This document shows, in pieces, positions 1 to 6,791 of a stretch of DNA of 11,914 nucleotides. The notes under the pieces were generated by a model, which had not been told where the DNA came from, did no database searches, and saw nothing but the letters and a program-made list of their open reading frames with translations. Origin of the DNA: an uncultured Bacteroidales bacterium (lineage in GTDB: Bacteria > Bacteroidota > Bacteroidia > Bacteroidales > UBA932); the NCBI GenBank assembly GCA_945912085.1, contig CAMEBJ010000021.1, positions 1 to 11,914 on the forward strand, in the 5' to 3' direction. The translations under genes and the position numbers were made by a program. Numbering within the stretch: position 1 is the first letter of the stretch; the number at the start of each line of letters is the position of its first letter.

Positions 1-55
1 CAAAAATGATACGTCCATCTATAGTCGCCTCAATCTTCTTGTACGTTACCGAAGG
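1..55. repeat. 55-bp exact direct repeat, copy A (at window edge)
   Basis: Bases 1-55 are identical to 646-700 and diverge at base 56. The copy lies in the same reading frame of the modular lipoprotein and encodes PSVTYKKIEATIDGRIIF at residues 664-681. It may extend beyond the left edge, which cannot be seen here. Confidence 0.95.
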
Positions 56-2044
56 AGTCACAGCTATTGTTGTGAAGGAGTCAGCAGATAAGTATTTGTA
101 AGTTTCACCTACTTTATAGTAAAGTCTGTAATAGTAAGTGGTACCGGATGCAAGTCCGGATACCGTTGTTTCCGGAATGACGAGATCCCAACCAGATTGC
201 TCAACTGTCAAAGCAGTGTTGATTACGCCTGAAGTGCCAATCTCAGGGTTTTCAGTTGTCGCACAAAGAACACCGAACTGAATTTTTGCATTACGGAAAT
301 CCCAAGGGCTTTGCCAGTCAAATGTTCCCTTTACGGATGCTGAGGTCTCAGCAACTCCTGTTACAGAAAATGAACAAGCCGACGCGTCCATATCAGGCAT
401 CGTAACATTACCTCCTTCACCATATACGTACTCTGTCGTACCTTTTTTTGCATAATAGAACCTGTAATGAACAGGTATTGAAGGTACTCTTGGGGACACC
501 TCTTTACGCCACTGAGCAATTGTCGACTTGTTATCACTACTGCGGTTAATTGCAGCATATGTACCATCCGAGAAATTAGGCTCAAAACCATATTGGATAC
601 CGACTGTGTAGGTAGCATCATCTGCCCAATTGGCAACATCCAAATCAAAAATGATACGTCCATCTATAGTCGCCTCAATCTTCTTGTACGTTACCGAAGG
701 TAGTGCAGAGTTAGTCGTAAATGATTTCTTTTCCTCCAAAGGAATAATAGTATCACCTCTCTTGTAGCAGCAACGATAATAGTATGTGGTGCCTGAAACC
801 AAACCGGTTACATCCAGCATATAAAATCCCGGGAAACCTGGGTCTGGATGCATTTGTGCCATTACAGAAGAGTTGGAACCAACAGAGCATGACTCTTCTG
901 TAGAATACATTACGTAAATTTCTGTTGAACTCATATCCCATTCTGATGAACTCAGATTAAATGAGAATTGTGCGGACGTCTCTGTCAATTTTGAAGGAAC
1001 AGTATTAATTCCTATTGCTGCCTCAATAGTAGTGAAATTCTTAACAGAAGTATAGGTGGTTTCTCCAGATACAGTCATAGAACCACGGTAGTAGTATGTG
1101 GTAGCAGGCTTTAATCCTTTCTTTTCAATTGAGAAAGACTGGTTCGCAGTAATCGGTGTACTGACTGTTGTTTCCGCTGTGAAATTTTCTGTTGTTGAAT
1201 ATTCAAAAGCAAGAACAGCACCTAAAGATTCGCTGATGTCAGATGAAGAACCTGTAAATGTTACCCTAGCAGGTAAGTTGCTAGCAGGATTGACCTCGTT
1301 GACGGTAATCTTGTCAGCCGTAGGAAGCGCATTGGTAGAGAAGCTAGCTATGGTGGAATACCTGTAAACCAACTCGTTCTGGAAAGTGTAGGTCTTGTAG
1401 TTATAGGTCTGGCCGGCGGTCAGTCCTTCGAGTGAAACTGTGAAGGAACCGTCCTCTGCCGGCTCAATGGCACTAGTCAACCTTTCCTTATCGGTCTCGG
1501 GATCTTCCGTTGTTGAGTAGATGAGTCCGAAGGCAACGCCCTCAGGCTGCTCGGAAACTCTTCCCTTCAATGTTACCGTGGTTTCTGTGACAGTCGTTTC
1601 CGTTACGGTTACGGTCACGTCTCCGGTCTCGAATGTGGCTGCCTTCCCATACTCAACCTTATCCTTGCCCTTGGCTACGAATGTACGGTAGTGGTAGGTT
1701 GACGCAAGGAAAAGACGGTCAACGGTAAGTGAGAAACTGCCGTCTTTTTCAAGAGTGACTGTCTGCTGAGTCACTGTTCCCTCGGCGAAGTCAGAATTGA
1801 GGGAATATTCAACACCGTAAGTGGCATCCTTAGGGGCATCTGCCTCTATTTCAACTTTTCCGGTGATTGTTGCGGTGGTAGTCGCAGCAGTTACCTTGTC
1901 AATTGTGACCGTGATTTTGTCGGCCACAGGACCGCCGGGACCATCAATCTCGTTCTTCTTACAACCTGTCGTGGCAAGAAGCCCTGCGGTCAGCAGCAAT
2001 GCTGCAAAGGACAGCTTGCTGATTGTCAGTTCGATTCGTTTCAT
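1..2044 (-). CDS. Multi-module Fn3-like surface lipoprotein (3' end cut by window edge)
   Basis: The ATG at 2042-2044 opens a frame with no stop through to base 2: 681 codons, with the C-terminus lost beyond the left edge. Residues 1-28 are a lipoprotein signal peptide (basic MKR start, Leu/Ala core, ...LLATTGC with lipid-accepting Cys28), so the protein should be membrane-anchored and possibly surface-exposed. The rest is about six beta-rich modules of 95-110 residues (roughly 43-141, 142-240, 241-341, 342-447, 449-552, 553-662) plus the start of a seventh. Each ends in a strand such as TYHYR, TYNYK or TYYYR followed by YG and a T/F-rich linker. This is the pattern of the Fn3-like repeat lipoproteins common in Bacteroidales, whose function is unknown. 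The gene has its own promoter and is a paralogue of the gene upstream: compare ADAPKDATYGVEYS here with KDAPKDAEVGIELS there. Base composition changes near the module 2/3 boundary. The reading frame is certain; a role in adhesion or glycan binding would be a guess. Confidence 0.85.
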   Translation of the reverse strand, partial: MKRIELTISKLSFAALLLTAGLLATTGCKKNEIDGPGGPVADKITVTIDKVTAATTTATITGKVEIEADAPKDATYGVEYSLNSDFAEGTVTQQTVTLEKDGSFSLTVDRLFLASTYHYRTFVAKGKDKVEYGKAATFETGDVTVTVTETTVTETTVTLKGRVSEQPEGVAFGLIYSTTEDPETDKERLTSAIEPAEDGSFTVSLEGLTAGQTYNYKTYTFQNELVYRYSTIASFSTNALPTADKITVNEVNPASNLPARVTFTGSSSDISESLGAVLAFEYSTTENFTAETTVSTPITANQSFSIEKKGLKPATTYYYRGSMTVSGETTYTSVKNFTTIEAAIGINTVPSKLTETSAQFSFNLSSSEWDMSSTEIYVMYSTEESCSVGSNSSVMAQMHPDPGFPGFYMLDVTGLVSGTTYYYRCCYKRGDTIIPLEEKKSFTTNSALPSVTYKKIEATIDGRIIFDLDVANWADDATYTVGIQYGFEPNFSDGTYAAINRSSDNKSTIAQWRKEVSPRVPSIPVHYRFYYAKKGTTEYVYGEGGNVTMPDMDASACSFSVTGVAETSASVKGTFDWQSPWDFRNAKIQFGVLCATTENPEIGTSGVINTALTVEQSGWDLVIPETTVSGLASGTTYYYRLYYKVGETYKYLSADSFTTIAVTPSVTYKKIEATIDGRIIF
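646..700. repeat. 55-bp exact direct repeat, copy B
   Basis: This matches bases 1-55 perfectly at an offset of 645 bp (215 codons). It encodes residues 449-466, the start of module 5. Two modules (5 and 6) therefore seem to form a 215-residue super-repeat that begins again at the window edge. Confidence 0.95.
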
Positions 2045-2070
2045 AAGTTATTTTTTATAAATTCTGGATG

Positions 2071-2101
2071 CAAATGTAATGGTTACAAATTGTAATTGCA
2101 A
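2071..2101 (-). promoter_or_regulatory. Bacteroidota-type promoter of the modular lipoprotein at 1-2044
   Basis: On the minus strand there is TACATTTG at 2078-2071, an exact match to the -7 consensus TAnnTTTG. TTG lies at 2101-2099, 20 nt upstream, as expected for the -33 box. The start codon is about 27 nt beyond the -7 box, giving a short leader. The promoter fills the 64-bp gap after the upstream gene, so the lipoprotein can be transcribed on its own. Confidence 0.7.
2083..2095. promoter_or_regulatory. Perfect palindrome in the promoter spacer, possible operator
   Basis: TTACAA-A-TTGTAA is a perfect 6-bp inverted repeat around one central base. It sits wholly between the -33 and -7 boxes of the lipoprotein promoter. 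An outer TGCAA (2069-2073) and TTGCA (2096-2100) pair adds a second, imperfectly centred symmetry. The position suits a repressor site, but no regulator gene is nearby and the region is AT-rich, so chance is possible. Confidence 0.4.
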
Positions 2102-2108
2102 GAGGGTT

Positions 2109-3482
2109 TTATTTGGTCGTCACAGATTTTATTTCGCCATAGACATATTTGTCAAGGACCTTGTAATATGATCTGTAATAGTATTTGGTCGCAGATGAGA
2201 GACCTGTCCAGGTTACAGGCTGAAAGACAAATGTCCAATTTGCCATATCTTCCTCAACCTTCAGACTGAAATTCTTAACTCCGGAAGTTGTAATGTCAAA
2301 CTGCTGGGCAGAAGAACAAAGAATACCATAGGAAACGGTCTTGTCGTTGTCATATTCCTTGATTCCCCAATTGTAGGTGTCTCCGATGAATTTTCCCTGA
2401 AGTGTCACCGAGTTGCTTTCAGCAGTTGCATCTACGACATAAGGCAGGTCCTCCGTAGTAAATGTACCTGTTTCACCGTATTTGGTGTCGGTAGAAGATT
2501 TGATGAATGTCCGGTAATAGTATTTTGTTGAAGGAAGAAGTTTCAGTTTGGAATCCTGCCACCAAAACACACCGTCCTCCATTTCTTCTGATGCAGACAG
2601 TGTGTGTGAAATGCATCCTGCAAAATCTTCTCTGGTTGCAAGTTCTGCTCCAACTGAATATCCGGGCATCAGATGTGCCCTGATTTTGAGTTTTATCCTT
2701 GCCCCCTCAATGTCCGCTGCAATCACGCTGGCGGTCGGTCCTGAATAACTTGTTTCGAAATATCCTATTTCACCTGTTCTTCGGTTTCCGCTCTGGTCTG
2801 CGTAGAATCTGCCGTAATACTTGCCGCCGGCTTCCAGATTGTTCAGCGTAATGGAAAAGTTCTTGTCTGAATCAGGAGTGAATTGTTCTGACTTTCCCTC
2901 TGGGGTACCGACATTGTTTTCGGAAGAGGCGTATTCGATCCCGTATTCAATGCCATCTACAAGTTCAGAGACAGTTCCGTAAAGTGTTATGGAAGTTTCA
3001 GTGTTTTCAGTACGCGTACACTTGATTTCAATATTCGCTGTTTGTTCTGGAAGAGCAGTTCCATATTCTGTCTTGCCTCCTGAAACGGTGTAGGTGCGAT
3101 AGTAATACTTTGTGTCAAACTTAAGTCCTGTAAATTCCAGAGTATAAGTGGAAGACCCCTCCGCAACGACAGCCTTCTTCCTTTCAGTGGTCGCGGCAGG
3201 GAAGACTACGGATGTGGACAACTCAATTCCCACCTCTGCATCCTTAGGAGCATCCTTGCCGATGACCGCACTTCCCATAAACACAATTTTTGCAGCAGAA
3301 GGCTCGGTGCTGAAGACAGTAATCTTTGCAGACTGTTCCGTCCCGGTGTTCTCCCCATCATCACCTCCCGGCTGCTGGTCTGACGGATTCTCAGGATTGG
3401 TCTGCTGACAACCAACGAAGCAGGAACAGCCGAAAAGCAGTCCCAATGCAATCAATAATCCACTAATTTCTTTTCGTTTCAT
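2109..3482 (-). CDS. Four-module Fn3-like surface lipoprotein
   Basis: This is a 457-residue lipoprotein. I chose the ATG at 3480-3482 (MKRKEISGLL...) because it gives a compact signal peptide; starts further upstream would add an unlikely hydrophobic extension. The lipid Cys is Cys25 (FVGC) or possibly Cys19 (LFGC). A Pro/Asp/Gly-rich linker (about 27-50) leads to four modules of about 100 residues (52-147, 148-244, 247-343, 347-457). Modules 1, 3 and 4 end in KYYYR and module 2 in the variant KYYGR; YG-containing strands follow in modules 1, 3 and 4. The architecture matches the next gene downstream, so the two are probably tandem duplicates that diverged. It lies 69 bp after the DUF47 gene on the same strand, and I find no convincing promoter in that gap (only AT-rich sequence), so co-transcription is likely. 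Expected location is the outer membrane or cell surface; the ligand is unknown. Confidence 0.85.
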   Translation of the reverse strand: MKRKEISGLLIALGLLFGCSCFVGCQQTNPENPSDQQPGGDDGENTGTEQSAKITVFSTEPSAAKIVFMGSAVIGKDAPKDAEVGIELSTSVVFPAATTERKKAVVAEGSSTYTLEFTGLKFDTKYYYRTYTVSGGKTEYGTALPEQTANIEIKCTRTENTETSITLYGTVSELVDGIEYGIEYASSENNVGTPEGKSEQFTPDSDKNFSITLNNLEAGGKYYGRFYADQSGNRRTGEIGYFETSYSGPTASVIAADIEGARIKLKIRAHLMPGYSVGAELATREDFAGCISHTLSASEEMEDGVFWWQDSKLKLLPSTKYYYRTFIKSSTDTKYGETGTFTTEDLPYVVDATAESNSVTLQGKFIGDTYNWGIKEYDNDKTVSYGILCSSAQQFDITTSGVKNFSLKVEEDMANWTFVFQPVTWTGLSSATKYYYRSYYKVLDKYVYGEIKSVTTK

Positions 3483-3551
3483 AAGCATATTAAATATTGT
3501 TGATATTCGAAGGATGAGTATATATATAATAAGGTACAATATATCGAAGAA

Positions 3552-4202
3552 TCAGATGTACCTCAGAAGGAGTTTGCGGATGTGGTCTGACACTTTCTTG
3601 GCGGAATCGGTGGCCGCCTCGAATACTTCAGCCATATTTTTGTATTTCATAAGTTCAACCGCGTCTTTCTCGTTCTTGAAGATTTCGCCGATGTACTCCT
3701 CGTAGGCATCGTCGGCGGCGTGTTCCAACTCAGTGATTCTGTCACACTGCATCGTGATGGCGGAGAAATTTGCGGACATATTGTCACACAGGGCAATGAT
3801 TTCCTTCAGGGACTCCGCTTCGGAGCAGATGAACTGTGCCATGTCGGAGAACACCTGGTCAATCTTTTTCGGAGAGTAGAGGATGACCGATTTGGCAGCT
3901 GTGTTGATGGAGTCAAGGAACTGGTCCATCTCAAGGGAAAGGGTCTGAAGATCATCCCTGTCCATCGGGGGTATGAGTTTTTCGTAAAGTTCCTCGTAAA
4001 ATTCTGAGAGAAGGGCATCTCCCTGGATTTCACACTGCTTCACTTCTTTCTCAAGCACTCTCCAGTCGAAATGGTCGGTTGTCGAGACAAGGTCCCGAAG
4101 AGAAGAAGAGGCGTGGATTGCAAACACTGTCTGCCTGGTGAAAATCGGCAGAAACTGCGCCCTTGGGCCAAAAAAGTTTCGTTTCTTCGTAAATATTGAC
4201 AT
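3552..4202 (-). CDS. DUF47 / PhoU-like family protein
   Basis: This is a 216-residue, mostly helical, acidic cytosolic protein of the DUF47 (PhoU-like) family, whose usual length is about 210-220. The N-terminus MSIFTKKRNFFGP and the C-terminal helix with AEVFEAATDSAKKVSDHIR are typical. Acidic clusters (DRDD at 81-84, the ELEHAADDAYEEY region near 158-170, and E195/D199) sit where PhoU-like proteins bind metal ions. Members usually accompany a PiT phosphate transporter and are thought to regulate it. Here the next gene downstream is a lipoprotein and no transporter is in the window. The ATG at 4200-4202 was chosen because AGAGGGA lies just upstream and a -7 box lies at 4248-4255, which overlaps the longer alternative start at 4250. 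Confidence 0.85.
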   Translation of the reverse strand: MSIFTKKRNFFGPRAQFLPIFTRQTVFAIHASSSLRDLVSTTDHFDWRVLEKEVKQCEIQGDALLSEFYEELYEKLIPPMDRDDLQTLSLEMDQFLDSINTAAKSVILYSPKKIDQVFSDMAQFICSEAESLKEIIALCDNMSANFSAITMQCDRITELEHAADDAYEEYIGEIFKNEKDAVELMKYKNMAEVFEAATDSAKKVSDHIRKLLLRYI

Positions 4203-4247
4203 AAAAAATCCCTCTTCCCAGATTGGATTTTCCGGAAATGGGAGTCC

Positions 4248-4255
4248 CAAATATA
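4248..4255 (-). promoter_or_regulatory. -7 box upstream of the DUF47 gene
   Basis: The minus strand reads TATATTTG, an exact TAnnTTTG match, 45 bp before the chosen ATG. I find no TTG at the expected -33 distance, so the call rests on one box. Confidence 0.5.
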
Positions 4256-4296
4256 GAAATAAATTGAATAAGAAGTGTTCTTGCGCCTTGAAAAAT

Positions 4297-4332
4297 ATTA
4301 AAAAAAAGAAAAAAGATTAAAAAAAAGAAAAA
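4297..4332. repeat. Two A-tract direct repeats in the divergent intergenic region
   Basis: ATTAAAAAAAAGAAAAA occurs at 4297-4313 and again at 4316-4332, a 19-bp period. The repeat lies between the divergent DUF47 and fimbrillin promoters. Phased A-tracts can bend DNA or act as upstream promoter elements, but the sequence is low-complexity and no function is proven. Confidence 0.6.
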
Positions 4333-4357
4333 CCTTGAGGCCAAACCCCCTTTTGTC

Positions 4358-4388
4358 TTGCAGGGAAAAATTGTTTTGTTCAGCTTTG
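4358..4388 (+). promoter_or_regulatory. Probable promoter of the fimbrillin-like operon
   Basis: TTG at 4358-4360 is followed after exactly 20 nt by CAGCTTTG at 4381-4388, a 7/8 match to TAnnTTTG. The start codon is 26 bp beyond the -7 box. This geometry matches the promoter of the modular lipoprotein (2071-2101). The first base of the -7 box is C rather than T. Confidence 0.4.
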
Positions 4389-4414
4389 CAGTGCCAACAG
4401 AAAACGATGGAGAT

Positions 4415-5491
4415 ATGAAAAAGGGTCGGGATACTTGTCACTCATTTCACAAAACAAATTTCTTTAGGTGGATTCTCACCATTGCCTGCATAGCATTCAG
4501 CTATCCGGCCCTTTTTTACGGTTGCTCCTCACCGGCGGCTGTCGAAGTCCCCGGTGAGGAATATTCCGTAATAGACATAAGATCTGCCTATGATGTCTCC
4601 CCGGGTGCGGGGTCGCGCAATACTGATGTGTTTGTCTTCAATGATGATGCCCTGAAGCGGCTTGACTGCTATCAGAGAATATCTGGGAATGGGGGTGTGA
4701 TTGCTTCAAGAAGCGGGGACAAGGTTCTTGTAGCGGTCTCAAATGCCTCGGCCGGAGATTGGACTGACATATTTTCATATGAAGCTCTTTCGAATGTAAG
4801 GGTTCTTCTTGAGGATGAGAATCCTGAGGATCCCGTGAGTGTCGGAAGTTCCGGAATCCGTGCCGGGAGCAGGGAAGTAAATGAAATCGAAATGCATCGT
4901 CTGATGGCTGAAATAAGGCTGACCGGACTCAGGACTGATTTTTTCGGGACGGAGTTTGAGGGCGAGCCATTGGATGACGTACGGGTCTATCTGACGAATG
5001 TTAGCGGGAGTTGCCGTTTGCTGCGAGAGGATTGTCAGAGACCTGAGGTCGTAATCAATTCCGGAAGACTTGATGAATTGTCTTTGTCGGATTTTAGTTA
5101 CAGGGAATTGATTCTCAGGGAGCTTGGAGATGTCGGTAAGGATGGGGTGAAGGGGGATGTGAGACTGTTCTGCTATCCGTGCGACCACGAGGAGGAATCT
5201 CCAGGTTCCCCTTTTACGAAATTGGTGATAGAGGGGAAAATCCGCGGACGGACTTACTACTACCCTCTGGTTGTCAACCGTGGGAGCAATGTCGGAACTG
5301 TCTTCTGGGAAGAGGGGAAAGAGGAGGAACTGGATGTCGGAATCAGGAGTGGCAGAATATATTCCTATGACATAACAATTTGCCGCAGCGGTACGGATGA
5401 CCCTGACATTCCTGTGGAGGGTGGTATGGTCAGGATAGATGGAAGGATTGTCGGATGGGAGGAAAAGGAAAATGAAAGAGTCATGTTTTAG
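4415..5491 (+). CDS. Fimbrillin-fold lipoprotein, FimB/Mfa2-like
   Basis: This is a 358-residue secreted lipoprotein. The ATG at 4415 is preceded by GGAG; the frame is also open upstream to a TTG at 4358, which is part of the promoter. Residues 16-37 are hydrophobic and end in LFYGC (Cys37). After a short linker, SRNTDVFVFNDDALKRLD (67-84) is the first core strand of the fimbrillin fold. HRLMAEIRLTGL (161-172) matches the M-A-K/E-I strand of fimbrial subunits. FCYPC at 252-256, TYYYPLVVN at 280-288 and the final YSYDITI...GTDDPDIP are typical of the FimA/Mfa family C-terminal domain. Such proteins anchor or decorate type V pili, in which subunits are lipoproteins cleaved after an Arg or Lys by a surface protease and joined by strand exchange. 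It is the first gene of an operon, and its last 20 bp overlap the next gene. It could be a tip or minor subunit rather than an anchor. No major stalk gene is adjacent. Confidence 0.7.
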   Translation: MKKGRDTCHSFHKTNFFRWILTIACIAFSYPALFYGCSSPAAVEVPGEEYSVIDIRSAYDVSPGAGSRNTDVFVFNDDALKRLDCYQRISGNGGVIASRSGDKVLVAVSNASAGDWTDIFSYEALSNVRVLLEDENPEDPVSVGSSGIRAGSREVNEIEMHRLMAEIRLTGLRTDFFGTEFEGEPLDDVRVYLTNVSGSCRLLREDCQRPEVVINSGRLDELSLSDFSYRELILRELGDVGKDGVKGDVRLFCYPCDHEEESPGSPFTKLVIEGKIRGRTYYYPLVVNRGSNVGTVFWEEGKEEELDVGIRSGRIYSYDITICRSGTDDPDIPVEGGMVRIDGRIVGWEEKENERVMF

Positions 5492-6791
5492 AGGGATGTT
5501 TCGCTTGCCAGGGTTTTTGCCGGCAGTTGTCTTTCCTCTGTTGATGAGTATGTCCTGTGTGGGGGAAGTCCCTGCAGGAGAGGAAGGTGCAGTTTTGCTG
5601 AGGTTCGGGGAATGTAGATTTGCCACAAGGTCTGAGGCTCCTGATGAGGAGAAAATCAGTGATTTGACGCTTTTCGTTTTCAACAGGGACGGACTGCTGG
5701 AGGGAAGTTATTATTTCAAGTCAGGGGATTTCATCGATTCGGGGCCGGGTGGCTGTTCGTGTGCAGTGAATCTTCTGAAAGGATGCAGGTACTCTTTCTA
5801 TGCCTGTGCAAATATGGGATTCAGGGTCAGGGCGGAGAGTCTTGGGGATTTGATGGATTTCAGGTTCTTCATGGCATATCCCGATGATTACAGGATAGGA
5901 ATCCCTATGAGCGGGGTTCTGGAGGATGTGACTGCCCCACAATCAGGAGGTGAAATCGTGGTCCCGCTGAGGCGGGCAATGGCAAAAATCTCCGTTTGCA
6001 TTGACCGTGGAAGACTGTCCGGTGACGTGGATTTCGACGTGACGCAGGTGAAGGTTTGCGGATGCCCCAGAAGTACATTGATGTTCAGTGACAATTCTGT
6101 CGAAGGCGAGGATGATGTGCATTCTTCAGGCTTCTTTCTGACGGGATATGATGTCCAGCCTCTGAACAGGAATGTCTCTGGGCAGGTCAGTGGAGAAGTC
6201 AGCCTGTTCGTTCTGGAGAATATGCAGGGTCGTCCTCTGGGGGATGTGAGGGACCATAGCGAGAAGTTTTTTGAGGACGGTGACCCGTTGGCGGACAGAT
6301 GTTCATATCTTGAACTGGAGGCGGACTATGTTTCTGACAATTACAGGTCTGTTCCTGGGAAAGGGTTGGTTTACAGGATGTATCTGGGAGACGGACCTTC
6401 AGATTTCAATGTGGAAAGGAACTGTCATTACCACATCACCGTGACTCCCCGGGATGATGGTCTGGGAAGTGATGGATGGAGAGTTGACAAGTCCTCATTG
6501 GAGTATCTGGGCGAGAAATACCTTAGGGTTTCCCCGGGGAATTACATTCACGCCCACGTTGGGGATGTGATTCACGTCAGATGCAGCCTGATGCCGGAGT
6601 GGGCTGAATTTGACATCGGCAGGGAGGAACTTGAAACAGACAGGGAAAATGGAATATACGACTATGTCGTGGATTCTGACGGGAAAGGAGTTGTCCTGAC
6701 ATTGAAGGGGAGTGGTGGCGGACTGCTTTATTTCGAAGCGGGTCCCCCTGTCAATGATGCGGAAATGGTGGTGATTGTTTCGGATCCCTAA
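5472..6791 (+). CDS. Fimbrillin-like lipoprotein, DUF4906-type, with extra C-terminal domain
   Basis: This is a 439-residue lipoprotein. The ATG at 5472 follows a purine-rich GGGAGGAAAAGGAAA, a strong ribosome site lying inside the end of the upstream gene; the 20-bp overlap suggests translational coupling. The signal peptide ends at LLMSMSC (Cys29). FATRSEAPDEEKISDLTLF, near 50-68, has the Arg followed by the first core strand typical of fimbrillins. LRRAMAKISV (167-176), LFVLENMQG (245-253), and YRMYLG (301-306) leading to NCHYHITVTP (317-326) and DGWRVD (334-339) are hallmarks of the DUF4906/fimbrillin group. Residues 340-439 form a further beta-rich region (YLRVSPGNYIH...) that I cannot name; it may be an Ig-like or BACON-like domain. 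A surface fimbrial tip or accessory subunit working with the upstream protein is the likely role. Its TAA overlaps the stop codon of convergent uvrA. Confidence 0.7.
   Translation: MKESCFRGMFRLPGFLPAVVFPLLMSMSCVGEVPAGEEGAVLLRFGECRFATRSEAPDEEKISDLTLFVFNRDGLLEGSYYFKSGDFIDSGPGGCSCAVNLLKGCRYSFYACANMGFRVRAESLGDLMDFRFFMAYPDDYRIGIPMSGVLEDVTAPQSGGEIVVPLRRAMAKISVCIDRGRLSGDVDFDVTQVKVCGCPRSTLMFSDNSVEGEDDVHSSGFFLTGYDVQPLNRNVSGQVSGEVSLFVLENMQGRPLGDVRDHSEKFFEDGDPLADRCSYLELEADYVSDNYRSVPGKGLVYRMYLGDGPSDFNVERNCHYHITVTPRDDGLGSDGWRVDKSSLEYLGEKYLRVSPGNYIHAHVGDVIHVRCSLMPEWAEFDIGREELETDRENGIYDYVVDSDGKGVVLTLKGSGGGLLYFEAGPPVNDAEMVVIVSDP

Noticed and set aside
361..941. Short minus-strand frames at 361-663 and 753-941.
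   Set aside because: They are other-frame shadows of the modular lipoprotein, whose frame is open across the whole of 2-2044.
3483..3551. Possible promoter or hairpin (AATAT-TGTTG-ATATT) in the gap between the DUF47 gene and the four-module lipoprotein.
   Set aside because: The arms are only five A/T pairs and no TAnnTTTG box with a proper -33 partner is present; AT-rich chance is sufficient.
4775..5683. A 302-codon open frame on the minus strand.
   Set aside because: It lies opposite two well-supported lipoprotein genes, has no ribosome site or recognisable domain, and is low-complexity shadow sequence.
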